Below, in pieces: positions 1 to 11,215 of a stretch of DNA of 64,000 nucleotides. Position numbers and translations under genes: made by a program. The stretch is taken from assembly GCA_961205875.1 (NCBI GenBank), contig OY540812.1, forward strand, positions 310,001 through 374,000, read 5' to 3'. Position 1 is the first letter of the stretch; each line of letters opens with the position of its first letter. Source of the DNA: Sialis fuliginosa. Its lineage: Eukaryota; Arthropoda; Insecta; Megaloptera; Sialidae. The notes below the pieces were generated by a model, which had not been told where the DNA came from, ran no database searches, and saw only the letters and a list, made by a program, of their open reading frames with translations.

Positions 1-833
1 TAACAATTAAATCACAATACGAAAATAACCTTCAAAAAAATATAATCCAAATTTCGCCAACGGCATTTATCAAAAAACCCCAGCCAGACGTTGAACGCCC
101 ACAAAAATTACCTGTCGAACATCGGTAAGTTTTTACCTGAATTATTTTGTCTCAATAGAGCATTATCATGCGTTAGGTAACACTTTAAATAAAGACAGAG
201 ATATCAAAGAACGTGTATTGAAATACCTCCATCTTTGTTATGTGTTGAATTGAAACCTATACAAAAATTAAACTAATTTCCATAATTTCTAAGATCGCGC
301 GTGCCACAAGTGTGTTTTCCTTTTATAATTTATTCCAGAATTTGTATCAAATAGCAATGAAAAAAAAAGGGTGAAATATTCTTAACCCTCCTCGGGCAGA
401 AATTTAGTATAATTTAAAGGTTTTTTGTCAAAAAAAGTTAATATCAAAATGAGGGTGAAATCGGGTAAGTTTTTATATAATATATAAATTGTTGGGTGCC
501 CTTTTTATTAAATGCGACACACGCAGTTTGGTTTACGGGGAACCTATAATTTAAAATATGTGTCGTTTTATTATATATATAGCATGCAGTATAATTTGTA
601 AATTATATATATTCTTAAATTGTCCTCAGTTTATTTCGTCAGAAATATACACAAATTTTAAATGTTTAGTTCAATAAAACTGTATTTTAGATTTTTATAT
701 AGATAGGTAATTTTTTCGAAAACAGAATAAATTATATATATATTTATATTAATATCGTTATATTATAGTCCAGTCATCAGAGAAATTTGTTGATTTCGAT
801 GTTAAGAATATTATCAGAGAGTGGGGGGTATAA
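1..833. other. AT-rich stretch, nothing recognised
   Basis: The stretch is low in complexity and TA-rich, especially around 540-760. I see no long open frame, no terminal inverted repeat and no match to the repeat families found elsewhere in the window. Confidence 0.5.
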
Positions 834-1245
834 AATGTCAAAATGACATTTAATATGTCCAAGTAAATATCAATTTAGAAAAACAAAACACGAATTTTTT
901 TAATAAGTTGAGATAAATCTTTGTAAGGGAATATTTTACAACAAACGTTGTAGACCCATATTATAGAAAATTTAATGCTCTACAAAAAATATTCTATAAA
1001 ATTTTCACGTAACATGTGTCGTTCTTGAGGTATCTTGAAAAAATAAATATTTTGGGGTGTCACCCCTCCTCCTAATACACGATTTTGAAATGAGACCGTC
1101 CTCAAGCTAGACCCTGTGACAAGGATTCAGGGGACATACGGACAGACAGACAGACACGGAACGAAAAGTGTTTGTCTTGAAAACATTTTTTTTGTCTCAA
1201 TTTGAAACGATCACAAAGCTTCTCGTATCTTCGATATTGCGAGAA
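834..1245 (+). mobile_element. FC repeat copy, internally deleted
   Basis: This matches the FC copies at 22.2 and 52.3 kb. It shares the AAAATTTTCACGTAACATGTG stretch near 1,000, the phrase GGGGTGTCACCCCTCC, a CAGACAGACAGACACGGAACG run and the right end CTTCTCGTATCTTCGATATT. Part of the segment between the CAGACAGA run and the right end is missing compared with the 22 kb copy. There is no coding capacity. The family is probably a non-autonomous transposon, class unknown. Confidence 0.65.
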
Positions 1246-1280
1246 AGCAAAAATTGTATATGTATATATTACATATTATA

Positions 1281-1397
1281 CAAGTCTTGAGGCTTCCGCG
1301 GTGATCTTGATATGAATCCTGGCTTCTGGGTGTAAGCTGCGTCGAATTGATCGTGTTATCGGCCAACGTTTCGTCACATATTGCAGTGGACATCTTC
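1281..1397 (-). mobile_element. HH-C repeat, 3' part, minus orientation
   Basis: Read on the minus strand this gives the HH-C sequence: GATGTCCACTGCAATATGTG, then ACGAAACGTTGGCCGATAAC, then a tail with CACCCAGAAGCC and GAAGCCTCAAGACTTG. Only the last bases of the CTGAAGA box are left at 1,390-1,397, so the hammerhead-like core is truncated. Other copies lie at 3.34, 41.65, 46.23 and 47.5 kb. Confidence 0.65.
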
Positions 1398-2128
1398 ATA
1401 TGTATATGTATTTATAAATACTGTTCTAAATTACAAAGAAAATCTAAGAATAAATTCCCTTCTCAGAGGATGTACCGGCAAATCTATTTTTACTAAACAA
1501 TAATAAAATAAAAAAATTATAAAAATACAGCAACATAAAATAGAAAATTAATATGCATATTATTATAAAATTTATGCTACAACAAATATTACAAATCGGA
1601 AACCATACACTTATAAATATAGCAATACAAACAGGCACGTTTAATATCTGCCCCCCCCCCCTTCCCCCCTCGCCCCTCACACGGACATACGTAAACCTTG
1701 TTTAAAACACCTTTAGTAAAAAGATTTTTTATCCGCTCTTTGAAATAAGTTCAAAAAATCCGACAAAACATTTTTTATCATAAAAACGTCAAATATAAAA
1801 ACCCCGCTGTTCGGTTGGGTTGTACCATAATAAAATAACAGTGTCTTTGTAACAAGAGAGGGGGGGTTTATTATAACGCTCCATACTGAGATCAGTTTGT
1901 GAAACATGTATCTTTTTGTTAGGGACATGAAATAAAATCGTAACGAATTATTTCCACACAAAAATATTTACGTCAAATTAGGACATTTTATACTTTTAAG
2001 AGGGGTGGTTTTTTTAAAGAGAATTAGAGCAGTGGTGTACTAAGTGAGGTGGGGAAGGATTTTGATGTAACATTTTTTATTTTTTGTTATATTTAAAATG
2101 AACCACTTTGAAGTCAAAAAAAAAGATT
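1398..2128. other. AT-rich stretch with a C tract, nothing recognised
   Basis: The stretch holds a C-rich run at 1,651-1,676 and short T runs. The open frames here are short, low in complexity and unrecognised. Confidence 0.45.
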
Positions 2129-2129
2129 T

Positions 2130-2456
2130 TTTTTATGTAATTATTTAGATTCACCTACACTGTTTACTCTCAGTATTACGTATAAGAAAGTCCCATGTTA
2201 CCTACGGCAAACACACACACTGTTCAATCTCTGTATTACGTATAAGAAAGTCCCATGACACTCATGGCAGATATTTTTTTATTTATGTTTTAGCCAGAAA
2301 GGATTTTTTTAAATAATTAATTAGAATCACTTACACTGTTTACTCTCAGTGTTACGTATAAGAAAGTCTCATGGTACCTACGGCAAATACACACACTGTT
2401 CAATCTCTGTAATACGTATAAGAAAGTCCCATGACACTCATGGCAGATATTTCTCT
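2130..2456. repeat. Two-unit tandem repeat (176 bp) with internal 60-bp duplication
   Basis: Two adjacent units, offset by 176 bp, each contain ACACTGTTTACTCTCAGT. Within each unit the sentence TTACGTATAAGAAAGTC occurs twice at a 60-bp offset, so there are four copies in all. The half-units end differently, in CCTACGGCAAA or CACTCATGGCAGATATT. No coding potential is apparent. Confidence 0.8.
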
Positions 2457-3340
2457 TCTGTTATGAACCATTTGAATTATAATAATTTTTTTTTCAAAAA
2501 TTCGTTTTTACGAAAAAATGAATAGAACATAAATTATAGATATAGATATTATCTACATTTTTCTCTATTTCGCACTGTTTTAAAGTAATTCGAAAAATTA
2601 AAAAATCGACGTAGGTAAACATCCGTATCCGGTTGAAAGATCGTTTTCAAAAATAAAACGTTTTATTCCCAGACAAAAATTAATCTTAAATATAAAATTT
2701 CACCCTTCTACGATTTGTCGTATTTGAGTTGCAGCGCTTACAGACAGACAGACACACAGACATCATGGCGAAAATTTCAGAATGGATTAAGGGAAGGTCA
2801 AAATGGATAATTCCTGATTTCGAAAAAAATCGGCTTCACTATATTTTATACATGTTATAAGAAAGTAAAAATATTTTCAAAAAATACGTTAATGGTAAAA
2901 AATGCACCCAATAAAAATATGATGAACAAATTATTTTCCCAGTGTGTTCTCACAGATTAGACGGTCTTTCCCAACAATAAAACGTTCTGTTGGCCCGAGT
3001 TTGAAACCCCGCAGTGAACCTTATTTTCAAACAATAATCTGTCTGCCCAGTGTTTACAAGAACCTAGAGAAGAAAACAATATTCTAAAACTTACAAAACC
3101 TTATAAAGCCATCCTTTACTTCCAAAACCTATCTGAAAGGTATATTTTCATTTAAAGGAGTAACTTATTTTGTTAAAAAACTCATTCGAGCTTCAGATGT
3201 TTACAGATACAGCTATTTTTTTTAACTTTTTGTTGTTTAACCCTTTATATTATCTTCTTAAGGTATTGTAGTTTTTTAATCTTTAGTAAACGATAATCAT
3301 GGTTCTCTTTTGTATGTTGTTAGTAAAAATAAACTATGGG
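2457..3340. other. AT-rich stretch with a decayed repeat tail
   Basis: A CAGACAGACAGACACACAGAC run at 2,740-2,760 is followed by AATGGATTAAGGGAAGGTCA and AAAAATCGGCTTCACTATAT. This looks like the 3' part of a short dispersed element, but I cannot place its family. The rest is unclassified. Confidence 0.35.
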
Positions 3341-3440
3341 GCTTCCGCGGTGATCTTGATACAGATCTTGGCTTCTGGGTATAAGCCATGTCGATTTTAC
3401 TGTCCTAACGGCCAACGTTTTGTCGCACATTGCATCAAGA
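3341..3440 (-). mobile_element. HH-C repeat fragment
   Basis: This is the same minus-strand HH-C tail as at 1.3 kb (GCTTCCGCGGTGATCTTGAT, then GGCTTCTGGGTATAAGCC, then CCAACGTTTTGTCGCACATT). It ends abruptly inside the core at TGCATCAAGA, where a truncated F1 element begins. Confidence 0.6.
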
Positions 3441-3454
3441 AATCTGATTTTTTT

Positions 3455-3800
3455 TAAGTAATGGCAAATTTTTAATTAAATGTACTGAATTAGAAATATG
3501 TGTTGATATTTGATTACTACAATTTCTGAATATTAATTTATGTATATTTAACTGTCTTACAGCGTGATTTGATCACATGAGGCCAATAGGTGTCAAAATG
3601 GTGGACATTTAAACTAATTATTAGTATAATTAATTTATTAATTATTATATTATCATAGCAACTGCTTTACATTGTTTCTTTGACGATTCTTTTATGTCGT
3701 AGTACTTATCATTACCAAGTGTCCATCACTGCGTGCTCATTACTGGTTTTACTTTATCCATTACTGGAGAAAATGCCGCCATAAAATTTAATAAAATAGT
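3455..3800 (+). mobile_element. F1 element, both ends missing
   Basis: This is an internal F1 sequence: AATTAAATGTACTGAATTAG, CAGCGTGATTTGATCACATG, AGGTGTCAAAATGGTGGACA, ATAGCAACTGCTTTACATTG and TTTATCCATTACTGGAGAAA. The terminal ACTGGCACCAGT motif is absent at both sides. It belongs to the subfamily with CAGCGTGATTTGATCACATG. Confidence 0.75.
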
Positions 3801-4424
3801 AATTAGTATTTTGTTTTCAAATTCATATCTGCCAATAAATATTATTATAATTTTATCTAGGATGCTTACTTTATTAAAGTTGAAAACAAAATACTGTTGA
3901 TTAATTTAAAATTTATCAGTCAGTTTCGAGGCGGCATTTCAAAATGCACCAATCACACATCGTTAAATTCTAATTGTCCCCATGTTAAATTTCCTATGTC
4001 TTTTGGAATACACTAAATTTTAGTAACATAAAAAATGTTATATTTCTCATATTAACGTATAAATCCTTGGTAAGGATAATAATCAATCATCAATCATCTA
4101 GAATTCGACATCTCCCTGTGTCCTGTACGCTGTAAAATCCTGGACAAAACGCTTAGGGTTCAAGTGAGACGGTGTTTGTAAAATGGGCTTTAAAAAACAG
4201 ATATGTAACCGATATCTCCCTTATTCTAGGATGATCGAAAAGGATTTCAGATATATCGTTTCTTTATTGATTGTTATGTGATAGGGGTTGTTGATTTTTG
4301 GTTAGGTTTAAGACGATAGCTAGCTATTGTAGATTTTATAACAGTTGGAAGTATTTAGTTTTTTTTAAATAATAGTTGAAGTTGAATTTAATCTGGGTTG
4401 AAATTTTTATAAAAGATTTGTTTG
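3801..4424. other. Unclassified AT-rich stretch
   Basis: A short ATCAATCATCAATCATC run lies at 4,083-4,099. I see no element ends and no coding signal. Confidence 0.4.
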
Positions 4425-4911
4425 TAAGGTACAGGTACCAGTCTTGGCCGCTTTAAGAGCAAAGTATACTGATTCTCACGAACTCTTTATTAAAGTTCGC
4501 AAATGTAGTTTGTATTTTAAATTATAGCCTTTTATGTTTTTTTCGCAATGGGCACCCAGTGATGGACACTTGCTAATGATATGTACTACGACACAAAAGT
4601 TATAAAAATAAAGAATCGTAAGATTGTAAATAAGTTAAAGCAGTTGCTATGATAATATAATAATTAATAAATAAATTACACTAATAATTAGTTTAAATGT
4701 CCACCATTTTAAGACCTATTGGCCGATTGTCATCAAATTAAGCTGTTTTAGAGTTAAGTGTCTATAGATTATGATTCAGTAATTGCAGTATGTACATATG
4801 TATGTATGTAATCAAATATCAATAAATATTTTTAATTTAGTTAAGGCTAAATCATCAAAGATGGAAAGCCAAAAAAAAAATTATACAAAAGTCCAACACA
4901 GGGGTATGATG
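4425..4911 (-). mobile_element. F1 element, nearly complete
   Basis: The copy starts at AAGGTACAGGTACCAGTCTT and runs in reverse orientation through AGCAGTTGCTATGATAATAT and GTCCACCATTTT to AAGTCCAACACAGGGGTATG. The last few terminal bases on the right are missing or diverged. It belongs to the second F1 subfamily, where the segment beside GGCC reads GATTGTCATCAAATTAAGCT. Confidence 0.75.
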
Positions 4912-5831
4912 AAATATATTTAATGATAATGATTGATAAAATAAGAAAATACGTCTGTAAGTAAGAAATCGATTTGGGCTGTCAGAACTCTTACTATGAG
5001 TGACTCTAGTTTACATATTTCTTTGAACTCCTTCATTTTTAAATATTTTTTTTATTTCTTTAATGAACAAAAAGTATTTTCTTAACGCTAGCTTATATTG
5101 GCTATTGCTAAAACACAAAAAAGCTAATTTATGTAGTGCAAAAAATTGAAAAAATGTATAATAAATAACTTAAATAATAAAATATGTGTAAAAAAGGTCA
5201 TTGCAGTTGTAAAATCAAAAAATGTAAGAAATGTAACGGAAAAAACAAACGTCATTGCAGGGAGGAGGTCCCTGAAAAATAATTGTTCAAAAGGGGGTCC
5301 CTAGACTACATAAATTTAAGAACCGCTGTTCTAGTGCCTTTTAGTAATCTCTCTTGCCAACATTATGTATATAAAAATAATAAAAAAATTAAATTATGTA
5401 AGTTTAGATATTAAAATGATCGATTTTAGCCAATACAACAGTTGCTGTGTTTAAATCACTACAAACATAATTAAGGCAATATTTGATTGGGTTGTGTGAT
5501 TCGGTCAACACGCACTTAATCACGGGTAATATCCCCCCACAGCTGCAATGTAATTAATTTACAAATAAGGCGAACAAATGATGCCATATGTGCAACTATT
5601 TGTGGCCTTTTGGGTAAACCAGACACGGTTTGTAATAGCGGCGGCGGTGGCAAGGGGTGCCTTGGCTTCTCGTGCGCTAAATTACTGTAACCCATTATAT
5701 AAGTTAATAGAAACTATTGACATGTGAACCATTTAAGAATTTAACCATCTGACGTTATTTGTTCGATTTATTGTATTATTAATGAAATTTTTAATAATTG
5801 GACTATTCTAGCGAATTTTCCAAAGGATTTT
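4912..5831. other. Unclassified stretch with a possible hAT-like end
   Basis: GGGCTGTCAGAACTCTTACT at 4,976-4,995 is a short motif shared with 24.4 and 47.96 kb. The stretch to 5,335 ends in AAGAACCGCTGTTCTAG, which resembles hAT-type termini, but I cannot find the partner end. A small GC-richer patch at 5,636-5,665 (GCGGCGGCGGTGGCAAGGGG) is unexplained. Confidence 0.3.
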
Positions 5832-5946
5832 ATGTCTAGTATGTTAGCTTGCAAGCACTCTCAAATGAGGTATCAAACTTTTATGATAGTTCATTTAAAT
5901 TTGATACCCTATTTGAAAGTGCTTGCTAGTTAGCAAATTTTGCTAG
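5832..5946. mobile_element. F2 element, internal deletion leaving the two ends
   Basis: TTAGCTTGCAAGCACTCTCA on the left is inverted as GAAAGTGCTTGCTAGTTAGC on the right, about 60 bp apart. The middle region found in the copies at 13.3, 34.6 and 38.4 kb is gone. Confidence 0.75.
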
Positions 5947-5959
5947 ATTTTGATAGATT

Positions 5960-6415
5960 ATAGTCTGTCTGTCTGTCACAGCCCTCCCGTTTTTTCTATT
6001 AAGATGAAATTTGGTATACGGACGTAGATTGATAACCCAAAAACAGAAATGATGAGATTTTTGAAAAAAATACTTTTTTGGACCCCCTACCGCAGATTAA
6101 AAAAAATCACTTATTCTTTTGAGTGGGGTTTTTAGATAGGACGCCTAAAATCCTTCAGTTATGAAATATTAGCTTTCAAAATTGATATCAGAGCGCCCCT
6201 CCACTGTAATTTCTAAACTATCGGTGCAAAAAATCTGAAAAAAAATCCAAAATGTAGCTTTTAATGAAAATTATAACGAACATATAGTATTTTTTTTTTT
6301 TATTTATATTTTAGAAATTTACATAGTGAATTTCTAAAGTGAATGTTAGTGAGAATGACTACGGAACCCTATCATATGCGTGCCCAACACGCACTTGACC
6401 GATTTTATTTTTATT
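5960..6415 (+). mobile_element. Dispersed repeat with ACGGAACCC tail
   Basis: The repeat begins with GTCTGTCTGTCTGTCAC and AAGATGAAATTTGGTATACG. It passes through GGGTTTTTAGATAGGACGCC and ends with GAATGACTACGGAACCCTAT and CACGCACTTGACCG. A partial reverse-complement copy lies at 60.99-61.42 kb. The tail resembles ACGGAACCC repeats common in Lepidoptera (from memory). It has no coding capacity. Confidence 0.6.
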
Positions 6416-6942
6416 TATATGTAGTTATTTTAATCTGAAAATATCATATCTAGCAAATAGGTAACCTATGTACAAAAATCAAGATCGGTTCAGCGGCTTA
6501 GCCGTGAAAAGGCAACAAACAGACAGACAGATAGACATTTAGTATGAATTTATGTTTTTGACTATTTTAAAATCGAATGATTTTCATAACAAAATTATAT
6601 TGTTATATATTGTTTACATTTTCCATTTACGTTGTAAAATTTTATATAGAACTTGTAATCCAATAAAGCATATTTTACATCGCCTTTACGACACCAATAT
6701 CACATACAGAGTTTTATATCGCTGAAAGCTGATGTCCCGACCCGCGGTTTTATTTGCTTGTATTTTATTTTGTAAGAATTACCTATTTTTACCTTTTGAA
6801 TTTTTATATTTCCTTTATGCATAGTAAACAAAGATTCGATATTAAAAAAGTTGCTTTACTCTTATTATTATAATTATAAATTGATCACAACTTAATAGTA
6901 GAGTTACTCATAGCAAGAGTTGTGACAGCCTGTCATTAAATA
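6416..6942. other. AT-rich stretch with a short repeat tail
   Basis: ATCGGTTCAGCGGCTTAGCC followed by GAAAAGGCAACAAACAGACA at 6,484-6,520 is a typical insect non-autonomous repeat phrase, also seen near 19.36 kb. The remainder is unclassified. Confidence 0.35.
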
Positions 6943-7385
6943 TAAGGTACTGGCACCAGTCTTGGATCATACTCCCCAGTGTTTATTTAAATGAACTAAA
7001 TTATAAATATTTGATAACTGCAATTACTGAATCATAATCTATAGAAACTTAACTCTAAAATAGCTTAATTTGATGACAATTGGTCAATGGGTGTCAAAAT
7101 GGTGGACATTTAAACTAATTATTTATTTATTAATTATTATATTATCACAGCATCTGCTTTACATTGTTTACAATTTTACGGTTCTCTATTTTATCATATT
7201 ACTTATCATCAGTGTCCATCATTGGGTTTACTTTATCCATTACTGGAGAAAAAACATAAACAAAATAAAAGGCTATAATTAAAAAAAAACAAATTATATT
7301 TGCGGACTTTAGTAATTAAATTGATTTAATAAAGAGGTAGTTGTTTTATTAGTAACATGAGGCCATAACTGGTGTCAGTACCTTA
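6943..7385 (+). mobile_element. F1 element, full length
   Basis: Both ends are present. The left is TAAGGTACTGGCACCAGTCT and the right is CCATAACTGGTGTCAGTACC followed by TTA. The ends are inverted repeats of about 18 bp centred on ACTGGNACCAGT. Internal landmarks (GTGGACATTTAAACTAATTA, GCTTTACATTGTTT, TTTATCCATTACTGGAGAAA) match the other copies. No transposase is encoded, so it would depend on proteins supplied from elsewhere. Confidence 0.85.
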
Positions 7386-7860
7386 TTCATATGATTACAT
7401 TATATTCAATTTTAATTGGCATGCTTACTAAAAATAATATGAATAAAAAGCGTTTGTTAGTTAAAATTGGCGACACTGTCATAACTCTTACTAGAGCGAC
7501 TCTAAATAATATTGAAAATTTTTTCAATCAATTCACTTATAACCCTTATGACATCGATGATAACTAATATTCCCATATGTGCTCAGTTTGGGGTAGTTTT
7601 AGTAAAACAGGGAGAAGTAAATGGGATATTTCTCCACAATCCTGTTATGCCTGTGTTTTCACCAAACTACAGATCCATATTGAGTTTTGTATTTATATAA
7701 GCTATGTCAGTTAGGATTAGAGTTACTGTTATATATTATACACGTACTTTGTTTTTGTAATATTATTATCAATATATACATTTAGGGGTTTCCTTTATAT
7801 TGCGTACCCTAAGCGTGTTCTAAAAATTTTTTCGTATAAAAATTGTTAAACTCAGCATTA
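7386..7860. other. Unclassified stretch
   Basis: A 62-codon open frame at 7,512-7,700 begins with a non-ATG codon, has no recognisable domain and is probably chance. The AACTCTTACTAGAGCGACTC phrase near 7,486 is a diverged relative of the motif at 4.98 kb. Confidence 0.35.
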
Positions 7861-8243
7861 TACAGGGTGGTCCGGTTTGGGATACAGATATTTTAGGAGC
7901 TGATTCCTTGGCTCATTGTGAGTAAAATATTGTACGGGAAGGGGGGGTCTATCTTCAACACCCTTTGAGTTACAGGGTGTTTAAAAAGTTCCTTCAGAGT
8001 AGTACTTACAAACAAAGATTATCTCATAACTTCCAAAGAAATGTAATTAGAGCAACCAGAATGGGTCAGTTTCATAGGTAATTAATTAATGTATTTTTCG
8101 GTATTAGCGTTATTGTTGTCCGTGTTTCCAGTTCAGAGTTATTGCTCATCAAAATCAAAAAGTGTATTTATTTTTTTGAAATTTTTTATAAAAATGACAT
8201 TTTTTCCCAAAAGTTTATTATTATTTTGGCGGACCACTCTGTA
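7861..8243. mobile_element. TA..CAGGGTGGTCC terminal-inverted-repeat element
   Basis: The left end TACAGGGTGGTCCGGTTTGG pairs imperfectly with the right end GGCGGACCACTCTGTATA. The length is about 380 bp with no open frame. CAGGGTG ends next to TA fit a Tc1/mariner-like MITE; that assignment is inference from the ends only. Confidence 0.6.
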
Positions 8244-8282
8244 TATTAAATTTCTTTATTAACCCACATTTTCTGAAAGAGA

Positions 8283-8830
8283 ACATTACAGTCTCCTATT
8301 TACTTACAATTAGTTTAAATTTTTTATTATAAAACTAAAAGTTCAATTTGTCGGCAACGCACTACAGGTCGCAAAACTTAATAAATTAACAGCAACTTTT
8401 TTGAATTCACATCATCGGCTATCAGAATAGAACTCTATTAAAACCCAGCCAAATCGGATAGCTATAGAAATATGAAAATTTGCAGTGTATTTAATTTTTT
8501 TCATATTTTTGAAAAATTGAATCGTGAAATAGATTTAAAAAAAATCATTACAGTTTCTTATTTACTTACAATTAGTTTTAATTTTTTATTATAAAACTGT
8601 AAATGAAGTTCAATTTGTCGGCAACACACTACAGATCGCAAAACGTAATTTTTTTCTCATATTTTTGAAATATTGAATCGTGAAATAGATTTTAAAAAAA
8701 TCATTACAGTCTCCTATTTACTTACAATTAGTTTTAATTTTTTATTATAAAACTGTAAATGAAATTCAATTTGTCGGCAACACACTACAGATCGCAAAAC
8801 GTAATATTTTTATCATATTTTTGAAAAATT
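8283..8830. repeat. Three diverged tandem units with TTTACTTACAATTAGTTT
   Basis: CTCCTATTTACTTACAATTA occurs near 8,294, 8,555 (TTCTTATTT form) and 8,711. Each is followed by TTTTTTATTATAAAACT, AATTTGTCGGCAAC and a CACTACAGATCGCAAAAC phrase. The last two units are about 156 bp apart. The first carries about 105 bp of extra sequence. Confidence 0.75.
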
Positions 8831-8916
8831 GAATCGTGAAGCGCCACAAAAGCTATACAAATTAATATTTAATTAAAAAAAAAAAAATTAAACCCCTTCT
8901 GATTTTTTTCTGGTAG

Positions 8917-9209
8917 CGCCACTGCTCCCTGCAACAACAACATATGTAAACAACACATTTGTATTAGTTGTTAATGTGATTTCCATACGACCACACTGTG
9001 TATATGACAAATATTTAAGTACAGATAAATATCACATACTGTATATTGAAATGCAATATCGCAGAGGCACATCTGCGGTATACAAAAACCTACTACACCA
9101 GATTCTTAACAATAATGTTCAGATAACTGCAGGACAATCTCTCTGTAGAGACATAGACTTGATCCTTGCGATGTGGCTCAAGGCAGAGAACATTAAGGAT
9201 GTTTGCTAG
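8917..9209 (+). CDS. Possible last exon of an unknown gene (hypothetical)
   Basis: One frame is open from 8,892 to a TAG at 9,207-9,209. A good splice-acceptor-like tract (GATTTTTTTCTGGTAG, ending at 8,916) sits just inside it, so an exon of 293 nt starting at 8,917 is plausible. The predicted roughly 97 residues are of mixed composition, unlike the low-complexity frames elsewhere: CVYDKYLSTDKYHILYIEM, then QYRRGTSAVYKNLL, ending DIDLILAMWLKAENIKDVC. I recognise no family. The frame has no ATG start, so it is an exon, a transposon protein relic or chance. A palindromic transposon begins 3 bp after the stop, so any UTR is interrupted. Confidence 0.3.
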
Positions 9210-9212
9210 TTA

Positions 9213-10067
9213 TACAGGGTGGGGCATTTAAAGTGTTACAGTTGATTATCTCAGAACCATCGCATATTTGAAATAAATGTTTCAACCAAAAAATGTTTGG
9301 TTGTAAGGGGGTAATCGAATACTAATATTTATTTGCTATTTTATCGTGGCCTTCAAGGATATCATTTTTTTAAATAGGAACCTATAGTTTTTATTTAGTA
9401 ATCTTATTCTACGTGTAAAAACACGAATCTTTCATTGAAAACTTTTTTTTGAACAACCCAAGCTTTCCAAGGTATCTAACAAAATAATTCGAGATTTTGA
9501 ACTTTCAAGAATTTTTTACTCAGAAATCACAAACTTTAGAAAGAAAGTACAAGATACAAAAAATGTTTATTTTGGTCTAATGAAACTTGGAGAATTATTC
9601 TAGATTTTTTTTAACATTTCGTACTTTTTTTTGTTTTTGCTAAAATAAAATAAATAGAAAAAGTTTTTAAATTTTTTTAAATAATTCTCCACGCTTTATT
9701 AGACCAAAATAAATATTTTGTGTATCCTGTACTTTTTTTCTAAAGTTTGTGGTTTCTGAGTAAAAAATTCTTGAAAATTCAAAATCTCGAATTATTTTGT
9801 TAGATACCTTGGAAAGCTTGGGTTGTTCAAAAAAAAAGTTTTCAATGAAAGATTCGTGTTTTTTCACGTAGAATAAGATTACTAAATAAAAACTATAGGT
9901 TCCTATTTAAAAAAATGATGTTGACCTTCAAATATCCTTGAAGGCCACGTTAAAATAGCAAATAAATATTAGTATTCAATTACCCCCTTACAACCAAACA
10001 TTTTTTTCAAATATGCGATGGTTCTGAGATAATCAACTGTAACACTTTAAATGCCCCACACTGTATA
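9213..10067. mobile_element. 855-bp palindromic TA..CAGGGTGGGGC foldback element
   Basis: Almost the whole element is an inverted repeat. The left arm (about 9,213-9,605) starts TACAGGGTGGGGCATTTAAA and the right arm (about 9,676-10,067) ends TTTAAATGCCCCACACTGTA. The spacer of about 70 bp is A/T-rich. The arms differ by scattered substitutions and small indels. Open frames inside are palindrome shadows. The ends fit a Tc1/mariner-type MITE inserted at TA. Confidence 0.85.
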
Positions 10068-10068
10068 T

Positions 10069-11051
10069 AAGGTACTGGTACCAGTTATGGCCACTATAAG
10101 ACCAAGGTGTAGCGATATGCACAAATAATATAATTTGTAAGCGATGGTAACTAGTATTGCGTAATCCCTTTAGTTATAAGTTTCTGTTGATTGATATTTT
10201 CAAAAAAGGGAAATTACGTAATACAGACAGAGAGACAACAGAGAAATTGAGAAGTCTTCAGTCGTTATAGCATTGTCTTGAAGATAAGATTCATTAATTT
10301 TAAAAAGTGCTCAAAGTTAAATCTAAACTGTTTTTGATTCTTTCTGCCCTTTAACGCTGTAATTCACGTTAAGGTATACAATGGGTTAATTAATTAAGTG
10401 TAATGTAAAAGTGTTAGTTATTGTGTAATTAGTAAGTTAAAGTTTAGTGTGGTTATTGTAAAACGCTCAATGTAAGTGAAATTTTGATAGAAGAATTATT
10501 ATTTATAAATATATTTTTATAACTATTTCTATTTCAAATGTACGTTTCTAGCTTCTGAGGTCTGTTCCAATTAAAGGAAAATTGCTAAACGTTACAGAGG
10601 TTTTACTGTTTTTGTGATTGACGGGTTTGTTTTTGTAATTCTCATAAACTCATGTTACTAATAAAACAAGTAATTCTTTATTTAATCAATTTAATTACCA
10701 AAGTCCAGAAAGTTTTTTCTCCAGTAATGGATAAAGTAAAACCAGTAATGAGCACGTAGTGATGGACACTTGCTAATGATAAGTACTACAACACAAAAGA
10801 TTCGTCAAATTTGAAACAATGTAAAGCAGTTGCTATGATAATATAATAATTAATAAATAAATTAGTTGAAATGTCCACCATTTTGACACCTATTGGCCTC
10901 ATGTGATCAAATCACGCTGTAAGACAGTTAAATGTATATAGATTAATATTCAGAAATAATAGTATATAATCAAATATCAACAAATATTTCTAATTTAGTA
11001 CATTTAAAAAAAAATAGCAATTACTGGGGTCATATCTAAGACTGGTACCAA
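10069..11051 (-). mobile_element. F1 element interrupted by about 500 bp
   Basis: The left end AAGGTACTGGTACCAGTTAT is followed by GGCCACTATAAGACC. F1 sequence then breaks at about 10,104 and resumes at about 10,605 (TTTTTGTGATTGACGGGTTT). It continues through GTCCACCATTTTGACACC to CTGGGGTCATATCTAAGACT and GGTACC. The insert contains an inverted pair, GCGTAATCCCTTT and AAAGGGAAATTACGTAA. The CAGGGTGGGGC palindrome abuts the left end. Confidence 0.75.
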
Positions 11052-11067
11052 ACAAAGACATTTATTT

Positions 11068-11215
11068 TGAACCTCATTTACTATATAGATAAAGAAGTAT
11101 TATTCGTTTATAATACTCATATTTATATTTGTGTAATTAAATTATTATGTAATCTATAGAAAATTTTATAAATGAATTTTGTGGCAATATATATTTGATA
11201 TTACAAATATTGATA
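11068..11215. repeat. Dispersed repeat shared with 40.2 kb
   Basis: TCGTTTATAATACTCATATT, TGTGTAATTAAATTATTATG and TTTTGTGGCAATATATATTT match a second copy at about 40,205-40,330. No ends are recognised. Confidence 0.6.

Noticed and set aside
4140-4165. GGGTTCAAGTGAGA as a tRNA B box
   Set aside because: No A box at the right distance and no acceptor-stem pairing.
9667-9867. 66-codon minus frame
   Set aside because: It lies inside one arm of the 855-bp palindrome; the other arm's frame is broken.
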